NCBI GenBank assembly: GCA_902778175.1 | Contig: CACYWT010000036.1 | Location: forward strand, 1-44,501 | Direction of reading: 5' to 3' | DNA length: 44,501 nucleotides | Origin: an uncultured Ruminococcus sp. | GTDB taxonomy: Bacteria > Bacillota > Clostridia > Oscillospirales > Acutalibacteraceae | Shown here: positions 1 to 8,969 of the stretch, in pieces | Position numbering within the stretch: position 1 is the stretch's first letter | How the letters are laid out: each line of letters starts with the position of its first letter | Translations under genes and position numbers: made by a program | Notes under the pieces: generated by a model | What the model saw: only the letters and a program-made list of their open reading frames with translations | Databases searched by the model: none | Told to the model about the DNA's origin: nothing

Positions 1-642
1 GTCCGTTCGCTGACACCTGCGGTGTCGCTCTCTATTATGCGGATATCGGGTTTCTTCTTCGTGACCGGAGGAACTCCGCCGCGTTGAAAGTTCTATCGGG
101 ATTCAACTATAAAGCCGCAATTGTCAGTTAGTAAAAACCGCGACCAGTAAATTATCGGTACGAGTTCAGAGCGGAGCCGGAGGCGCAGCGACCAACGCGA
201 ATTGAGAGCGGAGGCACTCCGCTGGCGCGTGCTCGCTTACTTTCGTAGAAATTGTTGGTTCTGTCTTTGTTGACGGAAGTAGGTACGATATTTGTAAGCT
301 TTAGAAGTAATTCAAGTATAATCAATGATAAAACAGGCGCTTGTTTCCGGACAGGAATTATTGTATGTCGGAAGAATCCAGCCGGAAAGTGACCGCCTGC
401 GGCGGTCACGGCGGCGGTATGGGATTGAGTTTCTTACGGAGCAGCGCCGTGAACCGCGACCAATGAACTACCGCCTTGTGCCTAGAGCGGAGCCGGAGGC
501 GCAGCGACCAGCGCGAATGGACTGCGGAGGCACTCCGCTGGCGCGTGCTCGCTTACTTTCGTAGAAATAATTAGTTCTGTCTTGGTTTACGGGAGTAGGT
601 ACGATATTTGTAAGCTTTAGAAGTAATACAAGTATAACTCTT

Positions 643-669
643 AAAAAAAGCCCCACCGGGGCTTTTTTT
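643..669. terminator. Bidirectional terminator-like hairpin
   Basis: A perfect stem GCCCC-AC-GGGGC is flanked by seven A on the left and seven T on the right, so it could end transcripts from either side. No gene in the window lies directly upstream on the + strand, so it may serve a gene left of the window. Confidence 0.55.
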
Positions 670-837
670 AATTCACCCCCGGCACGAGGGATTGCCGCAA
701 GAGTGTTTCGCGCTCTGCGGAGCGCGACGAGGGCGCTGCCCTCGACCTGCAAGCCTTTGAAAAGGCTTGACCTAAACTTGCCGTTCTGTTTCCCATGAGT
801 TTCTGCCATGTACTAAAAAAATATTTCCAAAATGGTA

Positions 838-866
838 TTTAAGAAAGTGAAAAAATATGCTATAAT
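838..866 (+). promoter_or_regulatory. Promoter of the TetR-family gene
   Basis: TATAAT at 861-866 is preceded by TGC, giving an extended -10. The -35 position is weak (TTTAAG at 838-843, 17-base spacer). A short palindromic repeat starts directly after the -10, so the repeat lies in the leader of the gene at 947. Confidence 0.5.
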
Positions 867-916
867 TAAGGCAACACCGCGCAAAGATCGCCTGATATAT
901 CAGCGCGATATTGCCT
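867..916. repeat. Short TTAAGGC-family palindrome (family Q)
   Basis: The sequence begins AAGGCAACACCGCGC and ends GCGCGATATTGCCTT, so the two ends pair into one imperfect hairpin of about 50 bases. It is the shortest member of the family seen at 5015-5121, 13202-13231, 20041-20110, 30996-31129 and 38085-38289. It sits between the -10 and the start codon of the TetR-like gene and so is probably transcribed in its leader. Confidence 0.6.
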
Positions 917-946
917 TGAAATAATTATAGTGATCCGGAGGTTGCT

Positions 947-1510
947 ATGTCAGAATCATCTGTAACTAAGAAAACTATAGCCGACGGCTTTAAATCCCTT
1001 ATGGAAATAAAATCCTTTGAAAAAATAACCATCTCGGATATTACCGATACCTGCGGTCTGAACCGCCAGACTTTCTATTACCATTTTCAGGATAAATATG
1101 ATCTCCTTAACTGGATCTTCTATAATGAGGCGATCACTCCCTTCAAAAAAGAACTGACTTTCGATAACTGGGGCAGCCGCCTGCTTGAAATGCTGCGCAC
1201 TATAAAAAATAATTCACGGTTCTACATAAACGCTCTGCGCACTTCATACAGTACGGAATTCAAGGATTATATGCACAAGGCAAGCACTAAGGTATTGTCT
1301 GATATCATTGATAATATCGCCGCCGAAAAGCCTGTCCGGGAAGATGATAAACGCTTTATCGCGGAATTTTTCTCATACGGAATAACCGGCAGCGTGATAT
1401 CATGGGTCGAAAACGGTATGAAGGACGCCCCCGAAACAATTGTTTCCCATATCGAAAATCTTGTTGAGGACTGCAAAAAGCTTGCGGTCAAACGATATTC
1501 AGCACAATAA
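947..1510 (+). CDS. TetR/AcrR-family transcriptional regulator, DhaS-like
   Basis: A 187-residue protein with an N-terminal TetR-type helix-turn-helix at about residues 27-47, including the typical NRQTFYYHF recognition-helix sequence. The N-terminal pattern (phenylalanine-rich YYHF followed by DLLNWIF) resembles the DhaS branch, whose founding member activates dihydroxyacetone kinase genes. The C-terminal half is the helical ligand and dimer domain and does not name a ligand. The start is supported by GGAGG six bases upstream. No neighbour is an obvious dihydroxyacetone gene, so the DhaS link is only to the domain family. It is transcribed alone, diverging in purpose from the HD-GYP gene that converges on it. 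Confidence 0.85.
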   Translation: MSESSVTKKTIADGFKSLMEIKSFEKITISDITDTCGLNRQTFYYHFQDKYDLLNWIFYNEAITPFKKELTFDNWGSRLLEMLRTIKNNSRFYINALRTSYSTEFKDYMHKASTKVLSDIIDNIAAEKPVREDDKRFIAEFFSYGITGSVISWVENGMKDAPETIVSHIENLVEDCKKLAVKRYSAQ

Positions 1511-1515
1511 AGGAA

Positions 1516-1550
1516 AGGCTTCGGCAGTTCGATCTGCCGGAGCCTCTTTT
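1516..1550 (+). terminator. Terminator after the TetR-like gene
   Basis: Arms AGGCTTCGGCAG and CTGCCGGAGCCT are separated by six bases and followed by CTTTTGC. It lies six bases after the stop codon and sits between two convergent genes. Confidence 0.7.
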
Positions 1551-1608
1551 GCTGCTTATATTTTTTCAGTGCCGGAGCATGAATGATCTGCAGAATAAAG
1601 CTGTAACG

Positions 1609-2877
1609 CTACGTTTCGCGCATTTTGTATGCCGAGTCCTCACTCATCATTTCAAGCATTATATTTGCAAGATACGGGTCAAGCTGTGTGCGTTTCGCGC
1701 GCTCAAGCTCATCTCTTACCTTTTCCTGCGGAAGCACATCTCTGTAGCTTCGCTTTGAACTCATCGCGTCATATGCGTCCGCAACAGCGATTATCCTCGC
1801 CTCCAGCGGAATTTCATCACCGACAAGCCCGTCGGGATATCCCCTGCCGTCGTACCGCTCATGGTGCCACCTTGCGCCGAAATAAAGATTCGGAATCTCG
1901 GTGATCGTCTGCAGTACCTCTGCTCCGATAACGGGGTGCGTCTTGATCGTTTCGTATTCCTCGTCCGTCAGCCGGGAGGTCTTGTTGATTATCGTATCGG
2001 GAACGCCTATCTTCCCGATATCATGCAGCATACTCATGTAATATATTCGTCTTTGAAATTCCGCGTCCTTGTTCAGCCGCCTTGATATCTCCTTGGAATA
2101 ATCAGCCACACGCTGGGAATGACCGTTTGTGTAGGAATCCTTTGCATCGACAGCCCTCGCAAGAGCCGTTACCATCTGCAGCGTAAGCCTCTCCGACATA
2201 TTGGTCTGCTCGACGTGCTTTTCGATTATCTCGTCCTTATACGTTTCCGACTGGAAGAACATATAGTAAAACAGCAGCGAAAGCACAATACCGTATCTCA
2301 GTACGGCATAGCTGCCGAAAACCGATTCCGCAAATGCTCCGACCGTCAGCATTATCGTTACTTCAAGAATGATCGTCCTCTCGAATTTGATCTTCCTTCC
2401 GGATCGGGATACGGATATCATCATCATGACAAGAAGATATATCAGCATTACGATATGCGTCGTCCAGCCGAACATACCCCTGTGAAATTCATTCCTGCTG
2501 TCATAATAGAACGAGAACGGAACAAACATCGCTGAAAACGCAAATATGAAATTTACCACAGCCGGTATGAACAAGGGTATCTTTATTTTCGCGTTGCTTT
2601 CGCTTCGCAGTATCAGCAAAAGCAGAAGATACATCATCAGCGGTCTGAGCGTATACCCCAGAGCTGTAATGAACGTCATCAGCTTATTATTAATATCGCT
2701 GCCTTTACAGATCAGCTCGAGATTATATACACAAAGCTCGATCACCACCATAGCCGACAGCATATAGAAAAGCTTTCGTATACGAGATTCAAGGTGGCTG
2801 TTGCGCCATATGAAAATAGCAAGAAAGGCAGTGCCTATGAAAGGGAAAAAATTAATCGTAAAATAATCGTATTCCAT
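1609..2877 (-). CDS. Membrane-bound HD-GYP cyclic-di-GMP phosphodiesterase
   Basis: A 422-residue protein. The first ~215 residues form about seven hydrophobic segments, an integral membrane input region of unknown ligand. The C-terminal half is an HD-GYP domain: His285-Asp286 of HDIGKIGVPD supply metal ligands and HHERYDGRGYP begins at residue 338. HD-GYP domains of this type hydrolyse cyclic di-GMP to GMP or pGpG. All signature residues are present, so the enzyme is expected to be active. The start is supported by AGGAGG a few bases upstream. It stands alone between a convergent regulator and the O-antigen-ligase-like gene, which is co-directional but 125 bases upstream. It pairs logically with the EAL protein at 33561. 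Confidence 0.9.
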   Translation of the reverse strand: MEYDYFTINFFPFIGTAFLAIFIWRNSHLESRIRKLFYMLSAMVVIELCVYNLELICKGSDINNKLMTFITALGYTLRPLMMYLLLLLILRSESNAKIKIPLFIPAVVNFIFAFSAMFVPFSFYYDSRNEFHRGMFGWTTHIVMLIYLLVMMMISVSRSGRKIKFERTIILEVTIMLTVGAFAESVFGSYAVLRYGIVLSLLFYYMFFQSETYKDEIIEKHVEQTNMSERLTLQMVTALARAVDAKDSYTNGHSQRVADYSKEISRRLNKDAEFQRRIYYMSMLHDIGKIGVPDTIINKTSRLTDEEYETIKTHPVIGAEVLQTITEIPNLYFGARWHHERYDGRGYPDGLVGDEIPLEARIIAVADAYDAMSSKRSYRDVLPQEKVRDELERAKRTQLDPYLANIMLEMMSEDSAYKMRET

Positions 2878-3002
2878 CCACTGCCTCCTCTTTTATTCAG
2901 ACTGAAAGTTATTTATGCGGTGCATATTATAATAATAGCATATTTTCACGGAATAAAAAATACCATTTCATAATTCACCGGGATAAAATTTATCACAATT
3001 GC

Positions 3003-4487
3003 TTATTTTGCCGCGTACTGCGCAGCAAAGGCATATATCTCTCTGCTCCTGAGCGGGAGATTTTCATGATGCAGCAGCGCTCTGCGCTCGTATGAATCAG
3101 TATAGCTCAGCGCAAGACCGATCATCAGCCAGAATATCAGGACCCTGTACGACAGATCCACAAGCAGCGCGACCTCGAACATCGAATATGCGCAGTATGC
3201 CGTACAGAAAGCGGTAATATACATAAGAACCCTTCCGTCGCGGCGGTTTTCGTTTCTGTAGCGGAATATAGCCTTGAGCATTACCTTGGCGATTGCTATG
3301 GCAAGAACCATAAATATAAAGAATCCGACAAGTCCGTAGCTTATTATAATGGTGATAAGTCCGTTATGGAAATCTCCGTAGCGGAGTCCGCCGAGGTAAT
3401 ATTTGCCGTAATCAACGATATTCTGTTTGCCGATACCGAATACCGGAAATTCCTTGAACAGTCCGACCGACTGACGCCATATGACAAATCTTCCGCTGTC
3501 GATATTTGTATTCTGATGCTCGAATGTCGTCGGCGGAGCTGACGGCGCGGGCTGAGGGATCTTTACTCCCGGAACAGACTGTACTGCCGGAGCGACCGGC
3601 TTTGATATCGTGAAAAGATAGGCTACGCCCTGCTGAACAAGAGTTCTGACAGCGATCAGCGCTGATGCGATTATAATACAGGCAAGGGCGAAAGCGATAA
3701 TGCGGAAAACAAGATTCAGCACAGTAGGTCTGAATCCCTTGAAAAGAACATAAAAGGCTATAAAGCAGCCGTACACTATCATAAAGAGAAGGGCGTCGTT
3801 TGAATCGGTGAGGATAAGAGCCAGCCCGTTTACCGAGAAGCATACTATATACCATATCCTGCCAACTATTGATAGTCTGCCCGAAGCATTTTTCATTGCC
3901 CACATGATATTACAGATAATAATACCCATAAGGGAATAGAATGCGGTCACGTTTGCATTGAAGATGATCCCGACAAAGCGGTTTTCATGAATTGCGAAAG
4001 CGTCGCCGCCGATCTCGAAGCCCGACGGATACATAACAAGCAGCACAAGTCCGGCAGTCATGATAACGGTAGTGCCGGCAAGAAGAAAATCGAGCAGCAT
4101 TGCCGTTTCCCTGCGGCAGCGGCTTTTGCATTTTCCTGCGTGAAGTCCGTAAAAGAAGAAAAAGCACAGCCCCATATACACTACGATATACATATTATCA
4201 AAAAAGTGAGTCTTGCAGTGTATCACATTCGTCAGCACCGCAAATCCGAGAAACATGACAATAAGCCGCTTGTTTCGCATACGGCTCAGTTGTTTCCTTA
4301 CTATTATCTTATATGCGGCAAGGGCAGTACCCCAGATCATGAGTACTCCTGCGGCTATATAGAAATAATCTCTTATAAGACAGAGAGAGGCAAGGAAAAA
4401 CGTGCATATATATATACTGCGGAATGCCTGATCGCTCCCGAAAAAGCGGCACAGCGGGCGGAGTTTGTCCTTCAGTGCAGGATTCAC
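3003..4487 (-). CDS. O-antigen ligase / Wzy-like polysaccharide polymerase membrane protein
   Basis: A 494-residue protein with about ten to twelve hydrophobic segments. Its long extracytoplasmic loop before the C-terminal quarter carries the family pattern RFVIWRQSVGLFKEFPVFGIG followed by an HNG motif (GDFHNGLI), as in O-antigen ligases and Wzy polymerases. These join lipid-linked glycans on the outer face of the membrane. In a Gram-positive the product is more likely a capsule or wall polysaccharide than O-antigen. The loop also has a Pro-rich stretch (about PAPSAPP). The start is GTG at 4487 with GAGGTGAT upstream and a good promoter at 4518-4546. Other glycan genes in the window (galE, capD-like, sugar transferase) are not adjacent. 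Confidence 0.75.
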   Translation of the reverse strand: MNPALKDKLRPLCRFFGSDQAFRSIYICTFFLASLCLIRDYFYIAAGVLMIWGTALAAYKIIVRKQLSRMRNKRLIVMFLGFAVLTNVIHCKTHFFDNMYIVVYMGLCFFFFYGLHAGKCKSRCRRETAMLLDFLLAGTTVIMTAGLVLLVMYPSGFEIGGDAFAIHENRFVGIIFNANVTAFYSLMGIIICNIMWAMKNASGRLSIVGRIWYIVCFSVNGLALILTDSNDALLFMIVYGCFIAFYVLFKGFRPTVLNLVFRIIAFALACIIIASALIAVRTLVQQGVAYLFTISKPVAPAVQSVPGVKIPQPAPSAPPTTFEHQNTNIDSGRFVIWRQSVGLFKEFPVFGIGKQNIVDYGKYYLGGLRYGDFHNGLITIIISYGLVGFFIFMVLAIAIAKVMLKAIFRYRNENRRDGRVLMYITAFCTAYCAYSMFEVALLVDLSYRVLIFWLMIGLALSYTDSYERRALLHHENLPLRSREIYAFAAQYAAK

Positions 4488-4517
4488 AATATCACCTCAA
4501 TGTATTGATTCAACAGA

Positions 4518-4546
4518 ATTATACCTCAAAAAAACGGTTAATTCAA
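4518..4546 (-). promoter_or_regulatory. Promoter of the O-antigen-ligase-like gene
   Basis: On the minus strand TTGAAT (4546-4541) and TATAAT (4523-4518) are separated by 17 bases, with the start codon about 30 bases downstream. Confidence 0.6.
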
Positions 4547-5014
4547 TTAAGAATTTCAAAATACAAATATTTTGTCAATACCCGTCAAAATTACCGAAAA
4601 CAAGCGATTTTTTTGTATGTTGTAGCAAACGGACATCCTGATAAGTTTTTCCGGAAGGCTGTCATTCCGCTGTATCAGTTCATATTCCGGAATATTTGCG
4701 CCTATAAAAATTTTTATTTGTTTTTTTTCATAATAAAATCAAAATATGATAATATTATACAAAAATTTGATAACATGATGATTACTCAACAATTGTCAGT
4801 GCGTATTTTTGTCAATTCAGACAAAACAAGCCATTTGTCCGGATGGTCGTGTTCAATAAAAAATTGTTTACTGCATGAAATTATTATGTTACAATCATGA
4901 TGATAATTAGTTTCTAAGTCAGTAAGGCTTTTCCGCTGATTATTTTCAGATAATACCGGACGGGAGATAAAGAAAGGCTCTCACGGTAACAATACAAATT
5001 TTCAAGACATACTT
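4547..5014. other. AT-rich intergenic region with divergent promoters
   Basis: No gene is seen here. The region separates two divergent genes. It is rich in A and T, has no copy of the dispersed A/B modules, and holds the putative promoter of the metallophosphoesterase gene near 4867-4895. From about 4905 onward it is probably transcribed as a long leader. Confidence 0.5.
4867..4895 (+). promoter_or_regulatory. Candidate promoter of the metallophosphoesterase gene
   Basis: TTTACT (4867-4872) and TACAAT (4890-4895) are 17 bases apart. If used, it produces a leader of about 240 bases that includes a diverged family-Q palindrome. Confidence 0.4.
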
Positions 5015-5121
5015 CACAAAGATTTTACCGCAGATTTTTCGTCGTAAAGCTCAGAATAACGGAAAAAGAACCGGCATATCCGACGCTGATCCGTCAGGCG
5101 GTCTTTGTGAGGTCCTGCCTT
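5015..5121 (+). repeat. Diverged family-Q palindrome in the metallophosphoesterase leader
   Basis: The ends CACAAAGA (5015-5022) and TCTTTGTG (5102-5109), with GCCTT at 5117-5121 and internal GCAGATTTTTCGTC, match the element at 30996-31129, although the 5' terminal arm is degenerate. It ends six bases before the ribosome binding site of the next gene. Confidence 0.5.
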
Positions 5122-5140
5122 CAGCGAAAGGATGATTCTA

Positions 5141-8100
5141 TTGAGAAACAAAACAACATCAAAGCTCCTTGCGGTATTGCTTTCGGCTTCAATGACGATA
5201 CCGGCTGCCGGAAGTCTTGCCCTGACCGCTGTTGCCGTCAGCGAAACATCATGGACAGTAAACGCCGGCACTGTAAAAGGCTCTGTACCGGAAAATGCGG
5301 CAAATGCTTTTGACGATGCGATGAAAACCTACAGCGGCGCAAAGCTGACGCCCGTTACCTGCTATGCAGATCAGGTCGTTGCAGGCTGCAATTATTACTT
5401 CATCTGCACCGAAACCGATCCTGACGGAAATTCATCACTCAAGAAAGTTGTTATCTATTCTGATCCGTCAGAAAAAAGTACGGTAAGCTCGGTTTCAGAT
5501 TTCAGGATCGAGGATTATGCGGCAAACAATACCCTGGAGCTTCCGCTTTATCCTGCACCCGGCAGTGCCGCTCCGGCAAACGGAAATTCAAAGTGCGAGC
5601 TTCCGCAGGACGCACAGAGAGTATATAACAAATGCTATGAGGGACTGGCAGGATATTCCTGCACACCATGGGGCTATCTCGGCAAAAAGACCGACAGCAC
5701 AGGCACAGATTATGCATACATATGCGAAACCTTCACTGTAGTCGCAGATCCGGATTACTATGTAAGCATCGTCATACTTCATGAGGACGCAGACGGAAAT
5801 GCATATTGCAAAAGTACCTATGATCTTCTCGGCGAAGGCAGCGGTTACGACACCAACAGTAAAATCAGCTATGAATACAGCAATTGGAAATCCGGCTACG
5901 CTCAGGGCAAGCTGTATCTCTATGCCGAAAAGGACGCAACATACAAGCTTTACTGGGCAAATGACCAGAAGGCTCTTGACGGCTACTATCCCATCGGTGA
6001 GCTTAAATTAAAAGCAGGCAATACCGGTACGATAGACCTCGGTTATCATACTGTCATTCCGGCAAATGCTACAACTATATTAGCCACCACCGGATCGCTC
6101 AATACATCAGACGCTTATTCCGTATGCAGGATCCCGAAAGATAAGCGTTTCAATACGGCAAGCGGCAATTTCCTGTACAGTTTCAGCGCATATTCCGATA
6201 TCCATATCGACAAAGGAAGCGGCTGGTATGTTAATGCGGAAAACAATCTGAAACAGGCTCTCAGATACAGCAAGAATAAGGGCGCGGATTATATCGTCGT
6301 TTCAGGCGACTGCGTAACCAACGATTCCGGACCGGATAAGGAATGGGACGCCTATACAAAGATACTCAGCAAGAGCGATTATGTAAACCCCGTATGGGAA
6401 TCCGACGGAAACCATGATCTCCGTCAGGACGTCAGCAGCGGTCTGAAATCCTTTATCAAAGCCTCCGGAACCGACGGCTCAAAGAGCGGCAGATCATACT
6501 TCTATACAATAGAAAAGAATACCGGCGATATGTTCATTTTCATGTCGCTGGAGCTGAGCAAATCTCCCCAGAAGGAGGAGGTATTTTCCGACGATCAGCT
6601 CGCATGGGTGAAGGATCTTCTTGAGAAAAACTACGGCGACCGCAATATCTTCCTCGTTCAGCACGCTCCGATCAAGGGCTTCGGCGCAGGCGACAGAATG
6701 AGCAAGCCCTACTACGGCGGTCTGATGAAACAGGATCTGAAATCCACAAAAGAATTCAAGGCTCTGCTTGAAAAATATCCGGATATCATATTCCTTTCCG
6801 GTCATACCCATGAGGATTTCGTAATGGATTACAACTATTCCAACGAAAACAACAAAGCGGCGAATATGATCCATACCCCGTCGCTTGCAGGCTCCACAAT
6901 GCCCAATTCGAGCGATACCGGTCTGGAAAGAAACGGCGGAAAGGGCTTTAATTCACAGGGCTATTATGTAGAGGTATATGAAAACGAGATAGTATTCTAC
7001 GGCGTAAATATCACCGATGAAAAGATCTATCCGAAATACAGCTACATCATGGAGGGTTCAAGAACATCCGGCAGCCCCGTACTCAATGCTGAGCCGGAGG
7101 AATATCCCGAACCGGGTGAGCGGACAGTGGATCTTACACAGGAGCTTTCCAGGGTATCCTCGATCCTTTCCTCAAACTACAAGTACGCTTCATACGACAG
7201 CTATCAGGCTCTGAAAAAGTATTTTTATCACTATAAGACGGAAACTGTCTGCGATCCCCGTGTAATAGACATTTTCGAGCAGAAGATCAGTAATCTTGAA
7301 AAATTCACCGGAACCGTTTCAACTCCGACGCTTTATGACACATATTATTTCACAAACAATAAAAAATGGAGCAGCGTTTATGCCTATGCATGGAACGGCT
7401 CAAACAAAAACGCATCATGGCCGGGCGTAAAGCTTGAAAAGGTCGGAACAAACTCCTACAATGAGGATATCTACCGCGTAAACCTTGGCGGCACAGGCAC
7501 ATACAACAAGATCATCTTCAATTCCGGCAGCAATTCAAATCAGACCGTTGATATCCAGCTTGACAATTACAGCTCCAACGGTTTCTATATCAAGGGCAGC
7601 GATAACGGCAAATATACGGTCGGCAATTATTCATACGATCCCCAGGGCAGAGATCAGCTCGCAATGCTTTACTATATCAAAGATGAACACGGCTGGTCGG
7701 ATATGGACGCTTCCTTCACCAGCGGCAATGACGGAATTTATTCCATCAGATATGACGCTGACAGCGACAAGACCTTCAGCTTCTGCATCTATAACAAAAC
7801 AACAAAAGAATATTATTGTGTTCCCGACAGCGTAAGATATGATTTTGAATCCGGCAAGACCTCGACTTATACTATGGAGAAGATGAGTTCCAGAGGAAAG
7901 AGCATCACTCTCGACGGCATGACAAATAAAACCGGTCTTGATATTTCCTTCGACAGATCCTCAAAGAAGGTCACCGTCAGATGCTCAGGCACACCTGAGA
8001 TCCCGGAGCTTTTCAACAGATCCTATATCGAAACCGAATCCGTAAAGCTCGGTGAATCCTTCAAAATAATCTTTGACGCAGAGGGCGGCACAGGCGGATA

Positions 8101-8848
8101 CAGATATTCTGCAAGCTACAAAAAATCTGCTGATGCGGACTGGACATTTGTAAACGCCTCGGCAGAAGATAACAACATCACATTCAAGCTCAGCGAGGCA
8201 GGAGAATACCCTGTAAAGCTTGAAGTCAGCGACAGCTCGGGAAATACTGCAGTCAAGGAAACTGTCGTGACCGTAGCAGCAGGCGAAGAGCTGAAAAACC
8301 TTTCTTCGGTCAGCTCGGAAAACATAAAGCTCGGAGAAAGCGTAACACTGACGGCAAAGGCAGAGGGCGGCGCAGCTCCCTACACATATGCTCTTATGTA
8401 CAAGAAGGCGTCAGGCAGCACATGGATAAAGATCGGCACGAAATACGGCACCGCAAGCACAGGCTCCTTCAAGCCCGGCAAGGCTGTTCCCTATGACGTA
8501 ATGATAAATGTCAAGGACAGCGCAGGCAAGATCAAATCAAAGACATTCAGGATCAACGTCAACGGTTCCCTCAAAAACACCTCGACTGTTTCCGCTGAAA
8601 GCATCAGACTCGGTGACAGCGTAACGCTCAATGCTTCCGCAGCAGGCGGCACGGCTCCCTACACATATGCTCTTATGTACAAGAAAGCATCAGGCAGCAC
8701 ATGGATAAAGATCGGCACGAAATACGGCACAGTTTCCACAGCATCATTCAAGCCCGGCAAGGCTGTCCCCTATGACATCATGATAAACGTCAAGGACAGC
8801 ACAGGCAAGATCAAATCAAAGACATTCTCCCTTACAGTTACAAAATAA
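5141..8848 (+). CDS. Secreted calcineurin-like metallophosphoesterase with starch-binding-like module and Ig-like repeats
   Basis: About 1235 residues. A signal peptide (RNKTTSK, then a hydrophobic run ending near AAGSLALTAVAVS) leads to an unrecognised region. A metallophosphoesterase domain has all metal motifs: DIH at 353-355, GDC, GNHD at 423-426, a QHAP histidine and GHTH at 554-557. Residues ~730-830 resemble CBM26 starch-binding modules (YYFTNNKKWSSVYAYAWN, WPG, IIFNSG). From about residue 956 come three Ig/PKD-like repeats of about 94 residues, the last two nearly identical. No sortase motif or dockerin is seen. I prefer the TTG start at 5141, because AAAGG lies 9 bases upstream; an ATG at 5132 in the same frame would touch that site. 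The enzyme should act outside the cell on a phosphate ester, perhaps near starch; the substrate is unknown. Confidence 0.85.
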   Translation: MRNKTTSKLLAVLLSASMTIPAAGSLALTAVAVSETSWTVNAGTVKGSVPENAANAFDDAMKTYSGAKLTPVTCYADQVVAGCNYYFICTETDPDGNSSLKKVVIYSDPSEKSTVSSVSDFRIEDYAANNTLELPLYPAPGSAAPANGNSKCELPQDAQRVYNKCYEGLAGYSCTPWGYLGKKTDSTGTDYAYICETFTVVADPDYYVSIVILHEDADGNAYCKSTYDLLGEGSGYDTNSKISYEYSNWKSGYAQGKLYLYAEKDATYKLYWANDQKALDGYYPIGELKLKAGNTGTIDLGYHTVIPANATTILATTGSLNTSDAYSVCRIPKDKRFNTASGNFLYSFSAYSDIHIDKGSGWYVNAENNLKQALRYSKNKGADYIVVSGDCVTNDSGPDKEWDAYTKILSKSDYVNPVWESDGNHDLRQDVSSGLKSFIKASGTDGSKSGRSYFYTIEKNTGDMFIFMSLELSKSPQKEEVFSDDQLAWVKDLLEKNYGDRNIFLVQHAPIKGFGAGDRMSKPYYGGLMKQDLKSTKEFKALLEKYPDIIFLSGHTHEDFVMDYNYSNENNKAANMIHTPSLAGSTMPNSSDTGLERNGGKGFNSQGYYVEVYENEIVFYGVNITDEKIYPKYSYIMEGSRTSGSPVLNAEPEEYPEPGERTVDLTQELSRVSSILSSNYKYASYDSYQALKKYFYHYKTETVCDPRVIDIFEQKISNLEKFTGTVSTPTLYDTYYFTNNKKWSSVYAYAWNGSNKNASWPGVKLEKVGTNSYNEDIYRVNLGGTGTYNKIIFNSGSNSNQTVDIQLDNYSSNGFYIKGSDNGKYTVGNYSYDPQGRDQLAMLYYIKDEHGWSDMDASFTSGNDGIYSIRYDADSDKTFSFCIYNKTTKEYYCVPDSVRYDFESGKTSTYTMEKMSSRGKSITLDGMTNKTGLDISFDRSSKKVTVRCSGTPEIPELFNRSYIETESVKLGESFKIIFDAEGGTGGYRYSASYKKSADADWTFVNASAEDNNITFKLSEAGEYPVKLEVSDSSGNTAVKETVVTVAAGEELKNLSSVSSENIKLGESVTLTAKAEGGAAPYTYALMYKKASGSTWIKIGTKYGTASTGSFKPGKAVPYDVMINVKDSAGKIKSKTFRINVNGSLKNTSTVSAESIRLGDSVTLNASAAGGTAPYTYALMYKKASGSTWIKIGTKYGTVSTASFKPGKAVPYDIMINVKDSTGKIKSKTFSLTVTK

Positions 8849-8871
8849 TGATCGATCCATAATAACAAAGC

Positions 8872-8897
8872 AAGCCCCCGGAGATCCGGGGGCTTTA
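8872..8897 (+). terminator. Terminator after the metallophosphoesterase gene
   Basis: The perfect stem AGCCCCCGGA/TCCGGGGGCT is followed by TT and an AC-interrupted T run, 24 bases after the stop codon. Confidence 0.7.
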
Positions 8898-8900
8898 CTG

Positions 8901-8958
8901 TTTAAAAGCTTTGCTTTCAACAAGCAAAGGCAAGCCGTAGGCTTGCTTTGCGGTTATA
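8901..8958 (-). repeat. Family-P palindromic element, short form
   Basis: Read on the minus strand it begins TATAACCGCAAAG and ends AGCTTTTAAA. It contains two hairpins, GCAAGCC-TAC-GGCTTGC and CTTTGC-ttgttgaaa-GCAAAG. It lies just after the stop of the 493-residue protein gene and is co-directional with it, as a likely 3' untranslated part. Other copies are at 12098-12150, 26062-26192, 31441-31536, 31840-31983 and 32228-32323. Confidence 0.75.
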
Positions 8959-8969
8959 ATTATACTGTT

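Larger units (their letters stand above)
1..946. repeat. Gene-free mosaic of dispersed repeat modules
   Basis: No credible gene is seen before 947. The stretch is built of modules that recur elsewhere in the window. Module A (core GAGCCGGAGGCGCAGCGACC) lies at about 160-240 and 482-546, each time followed by a conserved 90-base tail ending in AAGTATAA, so the two copies form an imperfect tandem. Module C (AAAGCCGC..TTGTCAGTTAGT) lies at about 110-155. Module B (starting CACCCCCGGCACGAGGGATT) lies at about 673-805. The same modules recur at 18.3-18.75 kb, 22.5-22.8 kb and 23.4-24.06 kb, in either orientation. Open frames across them look fortuitous. Confidence 0.7.

Noticed and set aside
468-809. 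Open frames on both strands in the repeat islands (for example minus 468-809 and several near 18.5 and 23.6 kb)
   Set aside because: They run across modules that recur in other orders and frames, lack ribosome sites, and show no protein family pattern.
2878-3002. Cyclic-di-GMP riboswitch near the HD-GYP or EAL genes
   Set aside because: The leaders of both genes are short and none of the class I or II core motifs was recognised.
4424-4900. Open frame of 158 codons on the + strand
   Set aside because: It overlaps the start and promoter of the O-antigen-ligase-like gene, has no ribosome site and low-complexity AT-rich content.
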